From assembly GCF_030177755.1 (NCBI RefSeq), contig NZ_CP126539.1:2566001-2630000 (forward strand): 64,000 bases of DNA. The letters are read 5' to 3'. The DNA is from Devosia sp. RR2S18 (GTDB lineage: Bacteria > Pseudomonadota > Alphaproteobacteria > Rhizobiales > Devosiaceae). This document shows positions 44,821-53,389 of this stretch, in pieces (within the stretch, counting starts at the first letter, position 1; each line of letters starts with the position of its first letter). The translations under genes were made by a program, and so were the position numbers. The notes beneath the pieces are model-generated. The model did no database searches. It was given only the letters and a program-made list of their open reading frames with translations, and was not told where the DNA came from.

Positions 44821-45606
44821 TCAGGCGCCTGAGCCACCACCAAATTCCTGCCTAAAGGTCATAGCAATAATTTTAATGTCGAGCCAAAGGCTGAAGTTCT
44901 GAACATAGAAAAGATCGCAGTCTATTCGACGCCTAGCTAACGAGCTATCAACCGTAGGTCCGCGAAGACCCCTAGCCTGTGCTAGCCCGGTGAGACCGGG
45001 ACGCACTAGCAAGCGTCGATCATAATATGGCACAAGTTCGCGATATGAGATGCCCCCAGCGAGCATATCGCTGACATGCGGGCGCGGCCCCACCAGTGAC
45101 ATCTCTCCCCTAAGCACGTTGAGAAGCTGAGGCAATTCATCGATGCTCGTCCGGCGAAGGAAGCTGCCCAACGGCGTCACCCGAGGATCGCCCTCAATGG
45201 TCTGGCGCACTCCGCTCGGATCGCAAAGTTCCGCGCTCATGGTGCGGAACTTAAGAGCGCAAAAAGGCTCATTATCTCTTCCTTCGCGCCGCTGCACGAA
45301 GATAATCGGGCCACGACTTTCGAATAGAATGGCTGCCGCGACCAGTATCAGGAAAGGCGCGAGCAAGACCAACGCAGCAGCCGCCCCCACTATGTCGAAA
45401 GCTCGCTTGACCCGCCCCTGCCATCCGAAGAAAGCGCTTGATACCTCGATATCTGAGGGAGATTCAAGCCAGAATTGCTCCGTCGAACCGGGCGAGGCCA
45501 AGTTATCATTGAGAGCCGCTAAGTCGCCGCTTCTGAAGCCATCCGCTACCAAGGCAATCGAGCCTTGGCGGAGTTCTGCTTCGCTGAAAGATTCGGCGCT
45601 ACTCAC
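44821..45606 (-). CDS. Undecaprenyl-phosphate sugar phosphotransferase (priming transferase)
   Basis: About 261 residues. I prefer GTG 45606 because GAGGAG lies 8 bases upstream; TTG 45624 is also in frame. One TM (IVGAAAALVLLAPFLILVAA), then the bacterial sugar-transferase domain: FVQRREGRDNEPFCALKFRT, LRRTSIDELPQLLNVLRGEM, SLVGPRPHVSDM and VRPGLTGLAQARGLRG. This family (PssA/WbaP/WcaJ) loads the first sugar-1-phosphate onto undecaprenyl phosphate and starts repeat-unit assembly. It has only the catalytic half, without the four-helix N-terminal domain of WbaP. Confidence 0.92.
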   Translation of the reverse strand: MSSAESFSEAELRQGSIALVADGFRSGDLAALNDNLASPGSTEQFWLESPSDIEVSSAFFGWQGRVKRAFDIVGAAAALVLLAPFLILVAAAILFESRGPIIFVQRREGRDNEPFCALKFRTMSAELCDPSGVRQTIEGDPRVTPLGSFLRRTSIDELPQLLNVLRGEMSLVGPRPHVSDMLAGGISYRELVPYYDRRLLVRPGLTGLAQARGLRGPTVDSSLARRRIDCDLFYVQNFSLWLDIKIIAMTFRQEFGGGSGA

Positions 45607-45768
45607 CAGACTACTCCTCACCAACCGCCTTCGCCAAAGGCTAACTGTTCATTAAGACCACAACTCACCCGATAGCCAAGACCAACAGCACATTCATGGT
45701 CAACATACTTAGTGACGAATGGCCAGTGGGAGCAGGCCATTCCTAGGTTATCACTTTCAGAATAGCTC

Positions 45769-46242
45769 TCAGGGGCTAGCAGGAGGAGCCAAAACCACGG
45801 GCCCCGCACCACCTCCTGGCGCAGTTCCCGCGCCGATACCCGAAAATGCGGGAACCGCCCCGACGAACGCGGTGTCGGGAAAGAGCTGCTCGAAGAGCGC
45901 ATCGATCACATCGCCGCAGCCCAACTCGCGAGCTATATCGCGCAATTTCTGAAAGAGCGCCAGCGCTTCGGCTTCAGTAATCGATCCAGCAGCGACCAGT
46001 TCGGCCACATAGGCTGAATATTCCTGTAAAGCCGGTTCGAGATATTCGACTGCGCAGCAGTTCGAGATATCTTCAAGCGGCTGCACCAGCGGCTCTTCAA
46101 GGTCCAGGTCTATGACCTCGCAATTGGTGAACAGTGCCCTGCCACGCTCCACTGCATCTTCAAGCGTCTGCGCGTTCACACCAGCTATTGACGACAAGCC
46201 CAACAGCCCCGCAACAAAGAAAGTCTTAAGCACTTTACGCAT
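45769..46242 (-). CDS. Small secreted cysteine-containing protein
   Basis: 157 residues, signal peptide MRKVLKTFFVAGLLGLSSIA (cleavage near VNAQ). The mature part has Cys in LFTNCEVID, SNCCAVEYL and ELGCGDVID, a helical middle, and a Gly/Pro/Ala-rich end (GIGAGTAPGGGAGPVVLAPP). Family unknown. It lies between the priming transferase and the BTLCP protease, same strand, so may be linked to EPS or surface processes. Confidence 0.7.
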   Translation of the reverse strand: MRKVLKTFFVAGLLGLSSIAGVNAQTLEDAVERGRALFTNCEVIDLDLEEPLVQPLEDISNCCAVEYLEPALQEYSAYVAELVAAGSITEAEALALFQKLRDIARELGCGDVIDALFEQLFPDTAFVGAVPAFSGIGAGTAPGGGAGPVVLAPPASP

Positions 46243-46394
46243 GGTGTCCTCGCATCCTTTGCCGCACGATCAGTGGTAAAACCTCTACGCCACGCAGTCA
46301 ATTCCAAATTTACGAAGCTTTAAGCATTTACCGGCCGACTGCCATGCAACGGGATCAAACCAGCTTGGTTGCGCCAAATCATCATGCAGTAAGC

Positions 46395-46423
46395 AAATAA
46401 AAAGGGGCGCTGCGGCACCCCTT
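46395..46423 (-). terminator. Rho-independent terminator of the BTLCP gene
   Basis: On the minus strand, AAGGGGTGC / GCGCCCCTT-type stem (perfect 6-bp outer stem AAGGGG/CCCCTT) followed by TTTTATTT, about 25 bases after the protease stop. Confidence 0.8.
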
Positions 46424-46448
46424 CTCATCAGTCACCAATGCATTGCTC

Positions 46449-47021
46449 TTATCCGGCAACCCAGCGCGTCGGGTTCGGAGAGGACATGGTGCGAATGCGA
46501 TATCCCGATGCGGCCAAAGACTTAATCGAATTGGTAAGGTTATCCAGCACGTAATCTCCCTTGGTGGTCTTGACCACCAGAACGGCATGGGCCTGACCGC
46601 CTCTTGTATGGGTATAGGCAATGCGGAGGGCTCCGGAGGGGAGGCCCTGGCGGATCAGCTGCGCCCGCTTGGTCAGGACATAATCTTCACAATCCCCATA
46701 TTGAGGATTGACCTGCCAGCTGTCACGCACATCATTGCGCGGCTTGATGGTAGCGTTGACGTGAATATTAACCTGCTGCAGCACAGCCAAGACATCCTGG
46801 GTCATCCTGACCTGACCGGCCTCGCCGGATCCGCCAGTGCACTGGTTGCGGTTCTTGGCGCAGAAGACCTGCATGGCAAAGGGTGTGAGCGCGGCGATGT
46901 GCATGTCGGTGCGCATGGGTAAACCTACATTGCTCGGCGCGTAGGCCACAGCTGTTCCGGTGGAGGTTATGACCAGGGCGAGAGCGCAGCCGGTCAGCAC
47001 AGAAGCAAACTTGGTGTTCAT
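46449..47021 (-). CDS. Bacterial transglutaminase-like cysteine proteinase (BTLCP)
   Basis: 190 residues from ATG 47021, with GAGGGA upstream. Signal peptide (MNTKFASVLTGCALALVITS). Catalytic motif YGDCEDYVLTKRAQL (Cys), GQAHAVLVVKTTKGDYVLDN (His, Asp), as in BTLCP/DUF920 proteins. In the LapG relatives such periplasmic enzymes clip adhesins under c-di-GMP control; this one is of the smaller secreted alphaproteobacterial type, so the substrate is unknown. Confidence 0.88.
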   Translation of the reverse strand: MNTKFASVLTGCALALVITSTGTAVAYAPSNVGLPMRTDMHIAALTPFAMQVFCAKNRNQCTGGSGEAGQVRMTQDVLAVLQQVNIHVNATIKPRNDVRDSWQVNPQYGDCEDYVLTKRAQLIRQGLPSGALRIAYTHTRGGQAHAVLVVKTTKGDYVLDNLTNSIKSLAASGYRIRTMSSPNPTRWVAG

Positions 47022-47179
47022 CGAAGCCATCCCTCATAAGTTGATGGCTTGAGAATGCAGCCGGGGGTTTGCCGTTTGGTGCGCAATTTCGCTAAAACTT
47101 TATTCAAATGGATCGGTGATGAGGGCTGACGTCGTATTCTCTTCGTGCTTAATCTCGATCAGGAGAGTTATTCACGCGA

Positions 47180-47450
47180 GACCGAGCCGATGCTCAGCAA
47201 TATCCAATATCGGCTCGGGCAGCGATGTCACCATTCGGGAGCTCGCGGAAACCGTGGCGAGCATCGCAAGCTACAAAGGCCGGATCGGTCTGACATCAGC
47301 AAGCCCGATGGTACGCCGCGCAAGCTGATGGATGTGAGACGTCACGCCCACTGGGCTGGTGGGCCGGCATCGGTTGAGCGAGGCATTGCAGAAACTTACC
47401 AGTGGTTCCTCAAGCAGAACGCATCCGCCCTCCGATCAGCCTGGTACAAA
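47180..47450 (+). pseudogene. GDP-L-fucose synthase C-terminal relic
   Basis: Two frames carry the end of a Fcl/WcaG-like enzyme: IGSGSDVTIRELAETVASIA, SYKGRIGLTSA, then after a frameshift SKPDGTPRKLMDVRRHAHWA and ERGIAETYQWFLKQN. The N-terminal ~200 residues are absent. It suggests that GDP-fucose was once made here from GDP-mannose. Confidence 0.78.
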
Positions 47451-47488
47451 CGCGCGAAAACTCATCTTTGGATAGGTCAACACAGCCC

Positions 47489-48907
47489 ATGATCACTCCT
47501 GTTCTCCTCTCTGGCGGATCCGGTACCCGGTTGTGGCCTCTGTCGCGCAAGTCTTATCCAAAGCAGTTCGTGCCCCTCGTGGGTGATGAGAGCCTTTTCC
47601 AAGCTTCAGCGCGCCGGCTCTCCGGAGAAGGATATGGATTGCCGCTGGTGCTTACCAATGCCGATTTCCGCTTCATCGTGGCTGAGCAGTTGCAGAAGGT
47701 GGACATCGATCCGGGCGCCATATTGATTGAGCCGGAAGGCCGCAATACCGCACCGGCGATCCTCGCTGCAGCACTCTGGCTCGAGCGCAGCGATTCCGAA
47801 GCGCTGATGCTGATCGCACCCTCAGACCACGTTGTGCCTGATCCTGTAGCTTTCCGAGCGGCGGTTCAGATCGCGCGGCCAGCTGCGGAGCATGGTAAGA
47901 TTGTCACTTTCGGCATTACCCCTGGCTATGCCGAGACGGGCTATGGCTATCTCGAACTCGCGGAGGAGCCCGGTGAAGTCTCCGCGCCAATCGATCTCCT
48001 GCGTTTCATCGAAAAGCCAACGCCCGAACGCGCACAGGAGATGATTGCATCCGGTACCTGTCTCTGGAACGCCGGCATCTTCCTAGTTTCGGCGGCAACG
48101 ATGATCAAGTCGTTCCGCCAGTACGCCCCTGCCCTAATGGACCCTGTCGAGGCTGCACTTGCCGATGCCAAGCCCGACCTCGGCTTCCTGAGGCTTGATC
48201 CAGCTGCCTGGAGCCGAGCCGAGGACATCTCCATCGATTACGCAGTCATGGAAAAGAGCGACGACCTCGCCGTGGTTCCTTTCTCGGGCGGCTGGTCTGA
48301 CCTAGGCGGCTGGGACGCAGTGCTGAGAGCCTCCGGACCAGATGAGAACGGGGTTGCCCTCTCCGGCAATGCCACGGCTATCGAATGTGCCGATACGCTG
48401 CTGCGCTCCGAAGACGACCGGATCGAGATCGTCGGCATTGGCCTCAACAACATCGTCGCCATTGCCACACCTGACGCCGTTCTCGTCGCTGATGCGTCTC
48501 GCAGCCAAGACGTGAAGCTGGCGGTCTCGGTACTCAAGGCTAAAGGCGCCCGCCAGGCCGAAGCCTCTCCGCGCGACCACCGGCCTTGGGGCTGGTATGA
48601 GACCTTGGCGCTCTCGAGCCGTTTCCAGGTCAAGCGCATCGTCGTGTTGCCGGGAGGGGTCTTGAGCCTCCAGTCTCACCACCACCGGTCAGAGCACTGG
48701 ATTGTGGTCGAAGGGACAGCCCGGGTCAAGGTTGGCGATGAGGTCAAGCTCGTAACTGAGAACCAGTCCGTCTACGTTCCTCTTGGAGTCAGGCACAGAT
48801 TAGAAAATCCGGGCAAGCTGCCAATGACGCTGATCGAGGTGCAGACCGGGCCCTATCTCGGTGAAGACGACATCATACGCTACGAGGACGCCTACGCCCG
48901 TCAATAA
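47489..48907 (+). CDS. manC: Mannose-1-phosphate guanylyltransferase/mannose-6-phosphate isomerase
   Basis: 472 residues from ATG 47489; the upstream extension is remnant sequence. N-terminal nucleotidyltransferase: PVLLSGGSGTRLWPLSRKSY, PKQF, APSDHVVPD, ETGYGYLE and LRFIEKPTPE. C-terminal type II isomerase cupin: RPWGWYETLALSSRFQVKRI, LQSHHHRSEHWIVVEGTARV. It makes GDP-mannose, the substrate for the epimerase at 30-31 kb. It is preceded by the Fcl relic, a normal neighbour in GDP-mannose clusters. Confidence 0.95.
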   Translation: MITPVLLSGGSGTRLWPLSRKSYPKQFVPLVGDESLFQASARRLSGEGYGLPLVLTNADFRFIVAEQLQKVDIDPGAILIEPEGRNTAPAILAAALWLERSDSEALMLIAPSDHVVPDPVAFRAAVQIARPAAEHGKIVTFGITPGYAETGYGYLELAEEPGEVSAPIDLLRFIEKPTPERAQEMIASGTCLWNAGIFLVSAATMIKSFRQYAPALMDPVEAALADAKPDLGFLRLDPAAWSRAEDISIDYAVMEKSDDLAVVPFSGGWSDLGGWDAVLRASGPDENGVALSGNATAIECADTLLRSEDDRIEIVGIGLNNIVAIATPDAVLVADASRSQDVKLAVSVLKAKGARQAEASPRDHRPWGWYETLALSSRFQVKRIVVLPGGVLSLQSHHHRSEHWIVVEGTARVKVGDEVKLVTENQSVYVPLGVRHRLENPGKLPMTLIEVQTGPYLGEDDIIRYEDAYARQ

Positions 48908-49284
48908 CCAGTTGAAGCCATCGGACAAGCAGATACTAACCTTCGGAGACGCCCCGCCGCATGCGGACAATTGGTACCACAATCACCCGAAAAGGCCTCT
49001 ATCGCCGGAGAATGTCCTCTGTGGATGGCTCCCGCATTGCAAGAGGTAATTCGAGGTTCTGGCCTATCGGTCGGGTGCAGTCTTCTGTCCCGCCGGTTGT
49101 TACAGCCATTGGTGACTGCTGGCCCTGATGGGGTCGGCGAACGGGGTCCCAATCTGATAAGCAGGCTCTAACGCCTCGGACATTTGACGGGTTGTCCCTT
49201 TTCCCGGCTTAACCGGTGTTGCCGTCACATCGCGTCGCTCTCACAACTTCATGAACAGATCGCTCGTCTCGATCTGTTGTTTTT
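48908..49284. other. Gene-free stretch
   Basis: No gene, repeat or relic supported between manC and the IS110 relic. Confidence 0.5.
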
Positions 49285-50325
49285 CTCTGTTTCACATGGC
49301 CAGGCTTGGCGTGTGGCGAGCTTGATAGGTGCCGCCGCAAGCCATGATCGCCCAGACGATCCGTGCCATCTTGTTCGCCATTGCTACGCTCGCCACACTC
49401 ACCGGTTTCCTAGCAAACAAAGCGAGGAGGCGCGGATCCGCCGTCTCAGGTTTATGCGGCGCCCGGCAGATCAAAGATGTCGCCCCGATCACAAGAAGCT
49501 TCCTCAGATATAGGTTGCCCATCTTCGTGATTCGCTCGAGCCGGTCCTTACCACCGCTGGAGTTCTGGGATGGGGTGAGCCCCAGCCAGGCAGCAAATTC
49601 TCGACCCGAGCGGAACTGTCCCGGATCGGCAACCGAAGCCGCCAATGCTCTCGCCCCGACTGGGTCTACGCCGGGTATTCTTGATAGCCGCCGCGCTACG
49701 TCATGCGTTCTTTGCCAAGCAAGGATTGAACGATCAATGGCTAGAGCCGAACATGAGTATCGAGCACTTGCTCGGAAGGGAGCCCCAGGATCTGCATTGC
49801 CAACGCCGGCACCTCAAGCGTTGCCTCCCTTGCGGCGATCTGGCTCGCCAAGCCGAGCGCCCGCTCCACACCTTCAGGGAGATCGATGCCAATCTCGGCT
49901 TGGAGCCCGCGGTTCATGTTGACCACTGGGTACGCTGCTTGACCAGCAGGTTACGAGCGAGGTGAAGCGATGGGGCGGCCTGCTGCTCGGCTGACTTCAT
50001 GGCAACGAAGCGCATGGTAGGACGCGTCACCGCTTCGCAGATCGCCTCTGCATCCACCGCATCATTCTTGCCGCGCTTCACATAAGGCTTCACGTAGGCT
50101 GGGGCATCAAGCGCACATCATGGCCAAGAGCTGTCAGCTCTCGAGCCCAATAGTGCGAAGTTCCGCATGCCTCTATCCCAATCAGGCAGCAGCAATTTTG
50201 CAAAGAATGGTAGAACTTGGGATCGCCGCAGCGCCTTGCGCACGACGACACTACCCGACGCGTCAACGGCATGAACCTGGAAAATGCGCTTGACCAGATC
50301 AAGGCCTTTGGTGGTAATCTGCATG
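49285..50325 (-). mobile_element. IS110-family (IS1111 group) element, decayed
   Basis: The whole transposase can be traced on the minus strand but in several frames: MQITTKGLDLVKRIFQVHAV (start ~50322), CLIGIEACGTSHYWARELTA, then a middle with lesions, and the C-terminal half DPGQFRSGREFAAWLGLTPS, QNSSGGKDRLERITKMGNLY, LRKLLVIGATSLICRA to 49292. It is nonfunctional. Confidence 0.82.
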
Positions 50326-50741
50326 GCGGATGACTCCCTAGCTTGGGTTGCCTGACAGCAAGTCCATTGTGGCACTGAGATGCCGGAAGCGGGAGCCATC
50401 CACCTCATCTGATAACGGCAATTTGTCGTGCATGTGCGCCGAGGCGAAACGGCTTCGGGCTCCGCGAGGTACTAGGTGATTTTCGAGCATATCCCTGTAT
50501 AGAGGCGGTAGTTCAACAGCTTGGTTTATCGGACATTCCCCGGCAAAGAGGCCTTGTCCGAGAGCGTGCAATATCGGACCGGCATCTGGTTAGCGAAAGC
50601 ATTCGGCAAAAGATCAGGGCAAGGTGTCGGAGCGCATCGAAGCGGAAGAAATCTCTCTTCGGGTACCTGCGCATGAGCTCAGCGGCCACGCGGCTGCTGA
50701 GGTCCTTGTCCGGCGCCGCCAAAGGCGAGCCGGCGCAGCAA
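50326..50741. other. Gene-free stretch with a hairpin element
   Basis: No supported gene. It contains hairpin element copy 2 at 50527-50561. Confidence 0.5.
50527..50561. repeat. Dispersed hairpin element, copy 2
   Basis: TATCGGACA (50527-50535) and TGTCCGA (50555-50561): a 7-bp stem around a 19-base loop TTCCCCGGCAAAGAGGCCT. Relative to copies 1 and 3 the stem has A-to-G on one side and T-to-C on the other, preserving pairing. Confidence 0.75.
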
Positions 50742-51005
50742 TCAGCCGAGCGCGGCCAAGGCGCCAATGATAGACCAGATCAGCCAGCCAACGCCGACAA
50801 ACAGTGCCCATGAAAGCAGAGCCATCGCGACAATGATCGGCAACCTGTGTCGGCGGAGCCAGTCCAGCCCTTGTTCCGGGTAACCCCAGCGCCGCAGAAC
50901 TTCGTAAAGGCGTTCCAGCAATCGGCGCTCCTCCACCATTCGTGCGCGCACCCAAGATGATTCTTCGCTCCAACGCCACCTCGAACCCCGTGAGATGACA
51001 AACAC
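50742..51005 (-). CDS. Small membrane protein, Ser-Trp helix type
   Basis: 87 residues from GTG 51005 or 65 from ATG 50939. A charged amphipathic N-terminal part (EERRLLERLYEVLRRWGY) precedes one helix, LPIIVAMALLSWALFVGVGW, LIWSIIGALAALG. The helix is like that at 14246-14395 (IIV..AL.SW....G.G.LIW). Function unknown. Confidence 0.6.
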   Translation of the reverse strand: MFVISRGSRWRWSEESSWVRARMVEERRLLERLYEVLRRWGYPEQGLDWLRRHRLPIIVAMALLSWALFVGVGWLIWSIIGALAALG

Positions 51006-51234
51006 CGACTTAAAATTGAGACTAAAATTGCGTTGATCTCAGAAGCGAGCGCGGAGGCGGCTGGCAGGCGGTTGACCAACTGCTCTTTGATGTGCAACTA
51101 TTCCCCCGAGCCTGGCGCAAGCCTGGAACGCCCACGTGATCGCCACATGCGATCCGGTTCCCGCAATCTGCGAGAGGCTCGATCATGTCCGTATTGGCGT
51201 TTCCAAGCTCTCTCGTTCAAACGAGGAGAGCTTG

Positions 51235-51366
51235 ATGAGTAGAGCTCAAACGACGTCTATCTGGCAGCGGCTTGGGACGGCTGGGATGTTGGTGTTTCTC
51301 GCACCGTTGCTGATCATCGTCGGCGCTGTTCATGCCCTAAGCAATCGCAGCCATGGCGGCCGCTAG
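51235..51366 (+). CDS. Tiny single-pass membrane protein (VFLAPL type)
   Basis: 43 residues, ATG 51235 with GAGGAGAG six to eight bases upstream. MSRAQTTSIWQRLGTAG, then helix MLVFLAPLLIIVGAVHAL and a short basic tail. The pattern IW...(A)M.VFLAPL.I..G is repeated in the protein at 51667-51861. Confidence 0.6.
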   Translation: MSRAQTTSIWQRLGTAGMLVFLAPLLIIVGAVHALSNRSHGGR

Positions 51367-51666
51367 TCGTTCAAGCTTCCGCAGTTGCGAGGTCGGCACA
51401 GGCACATTGTCCAACAATGACCCCGCTTAACCAAGTCGATACCACGCCTGCAGGACGGTTTTTGCTGGGGCTGGCGGGGACGTGAAGCTTCCCACACTCA
51501 GGCCTGCGGCAATCGCAGCTTCCGGGCAAAGACGCAGATCTGGAGTTCTATCCCATAGCAGAACACTCCCCGGAAAAATTCGTCGCCATGGGCTCGGCAC
51601 ACGCCTTGAACACCCACGAGATCGCCAGCGGACGATCACGGCCGGTTACTTTGTATCGAGATCAGC

Positions 51667-51861
51667 ATGATGACCGCCCTTGGCTCACGGAACCTTCGGG
51701 ATCAAATCTGGATCGCCGCCATGTGGGTTTTTCTTGCACCACTCATCGTTTTCCTTGGATTGTTGGACATCCTGACCGAGGGCCGCAGTCGAAACTGGCC
51801 CCTTAGCGGCAACGAGCACGAGGGCGGACAGCAGCGGGGTCGAGGCAGCCAGGATGGCTGA
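51667..51861 (+). CDS. Small single-pass membrane protein (VFLAPL type)
   Basis: 64 residues from ATG 51667 (51670 also possible), weak GAGATC ribosome site. LRDQIWIAAMWVFLAPLIVF, LGLLDILTEGR forms the helix; a hydrophilic tail rich in Gly, Gln, Arg follows. Sister of the protein at 51235. Confidence 0.55.
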   Translation: MMTALGSRNLRDQIWIAAMWVFLAPLIVFLGLLDILTEGRSRNWPLSGNEHEGGQQRGRGSQDG

Positions 51862-51921
51862 ACGTTTCCCGAGCGGCGCCGTCGCCTGTGCCAGCCATTG
51901 CGGTTCTCTTGGCGACAGACA

Positions 51922-52077
51922 CTAGAACAGCCGTGCAATGAGGTAGAATGCGACCCCGGCAGCGATGACTGCGGCCCAGCTTGCAGCTGCGAGGCCCAGG
52001 ATTATCCATCCACGGGGGAGGCTACGCGCGCGTCTTCGATCGCACGTTTTCGCGTGCTTACCGGTGGAAACTGCCCT
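51922..52077 (-). pseudogene. LPRGW-SW family small protein without a start codon
   Basis: An open frame that ends SLPRGWIILGLAAASWAAVI, AAGVAFYLIARLF and TAG at 51922. It is clearly homologous to 53249-53389 and 15544-15708. Between the upstream stop (52078-52080) and the helix there is no ATG, GTG or TTG in frame. A GAAGGGCA ribosome-site-like sequence is still present near 52075, so the start codon seems lost. Confidence 0.6.
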
Positions 52078-52370
52078 TCAATGCTCCGCAACAGCATTGT
52101 CGCGCTGGGTCGACGAGTTGTTCGGACGCTCTCTGATTTGGCCGGTCGATGTCTACACCGAAAGGCTTAGCTCACGGGCAAGTGCGTCAAACCAATTCCC
52201 GGTTACCAAGCGGCTGGCTCTGTTGTCCTAGCCGAGCAGGACTAGCTCTGTTGAGCAACTTGTCAGCATCAGGCCACCAGTCCAACCTCGATTGGCAGCT
52301 CGCGGGGTTAATGCCGGAAACATGACTGTCTCCCGAGCTGCTTTTCATCCAGGGGAACCCGCGCTCGGAA

Positions 52371-52661
52371 ATGGCTATCCCCCCTGACCTGACTGCTGCC
52401 GTAGCCCGCTGGCGGCTGGACCAAAGCCCCGTTCCGACCAATAGCGAGGCGATTTGCACGCTTATCCGGGGCGGCTTCGAAGCTGATGGTCAGCATCTGT
52501 CAGCAGGCAAGCCGTACCACGATGGTGAGGTCGACGCACTTGCCAGGGCATTGCTTAACGCGGCAGCAAGGGGATCAAGGAACCTCGCCCCTGCGTCGCG
52601 CGCCCACCGGTTCGGGCGCATTCAGTGGCTCAAGACCAGCAGCAGGGATCCCATCAGGTAG
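52371..52661 (+). CDS. Probable ribbon-helix-helix protein
   Basis: 96 residues from ATG 52371. The N-terminal ~35 residues (LTAAVARWRLDQSPVPTNSE, AICTLIRGGF) fit the RHH pattern of small DNA-binding proteins (helix, PSRSEAIR-like turn, helix). The rest has no family match. The ribosome site is poor (GGAA directly before ATG), so the start is uncertain. Its 3' end overlaps the opposite gene by 40 bases. Confidence 0.45.
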   Translation: MAIPPDLTAAVARWRLDQSPVPTNSEAICTLIRGGFEADGQHLSAGKPYHDGEVDALARALLNAAARGSRNLAPASRAHRFGRIQWLKTSSRDPIR

Positions 52662-52954
52662 ACAACGGTTGAGACCGTAAGAGAGATACAGGCGAAAAGG
52701 AGACTGTATTTCTGCCGCCAGTCAACGACAGCCCGTTGCCAGATCTGGTTGTCATAACGCACGCTCACCATCGCAGGGATGATCGCCCAAAGGGTCGCTA
52801 TGATCAGCAGCACGCTTGGAGCAAGGTCGGCTCTGCCGCCCACCAGATTGCTCCAGGACTGTGGCAGCAGCCACGCAGTCACATAGATGCTGAACCCGAC
52901 CAACGGCAGGGCCGAGACTAGTGCAATCCTCGAAATGATCCACGTGCTCTTCAA
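52622..52954 (-). CDS. Small three-helix membrane protein
   Basis: 110 residues, TTG start at 52954 near AGGGAG. Helices: IALVSALPLVGFSIYVTAWL, SVLLIIATLWAIIPAMVSV and YSLLFACISLTVSTVVYLMG, SLLLVL. The cytoplasmic loop RYDNQIWQRAVVDWRQKY is basic and aromatic. No family recognised. Confidence 0.6.
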   Translation of the reverse strand: MKSTWIISRIALVSALPLVGFSIYVTAWLLPQSWSNLVGGRADLAPSVLLIIATLWAIIPAMVSVRYDNQIWQRAVVDWRQKYSLLFACISLTVSTVVYLMGSLLLVLSH

Positions 52955-53248
52955 CGCTCCCTGCCCCCAGGATCAAGGAAAGCATGACCATGTTCCGCCT
53001 GCAAGCAGACAGCCTGCGGCACGGCCACAAGGTTTCGGCGGCAGGATCAATTTGCAACGCCTTGAAGATATGGATAGCAATCCCAAGGTCAGCACCGTTG
53101 TGCAGATGGTCCCGTTTCCTGGGGCTCGGTTCCCGTGGATTTCCCGGTTGTCCTCTCGCTCGCGCAGACGCAACTCTTGAGCGACTTTCATGTAAAGTGA
53201 CGGTGCGGAATTGCTCTTCCAATCGCAGGTAACCAGGCCGCCCGCTCA

Positions 53249-53389
53249 CTAGCCTGGCGAGTGCATGAACAGGCGCAATATGACGAGGCTCGCCCCGCCA
53301 ACGACGCCCCAACTGGCACTCGCAAGTCCAAGGATAATCCATCCTCTGGGAAGACTCCCCTTTCCGGGTTTTGCAACAGCAATGTTCAT
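53249..53389 (-). CDS. Small membrane protein, LPRGW-SW family
   Basis: 46 residues, ATG 53389 with AAAGGGGGA upstream. MNIAVAKPGKGS, then LPRGWIILGLASASWGVVGG, ASLVILRLF and a short tail. It is the best-preserved relative of the gene at 15544-15708 and of the startless copy at 51922-52077. Confidence 0.7.
   Translation of the reverse strand: MNIAVAKPGKGSLPRGWIILGLASASWGVVGGASLVILRLFMHSPG

Noticed and set aside
48908..49284. Possible small genes between manC and the IS110 relic
   Set aside because: Frames are short and incoherent, with no start signal.
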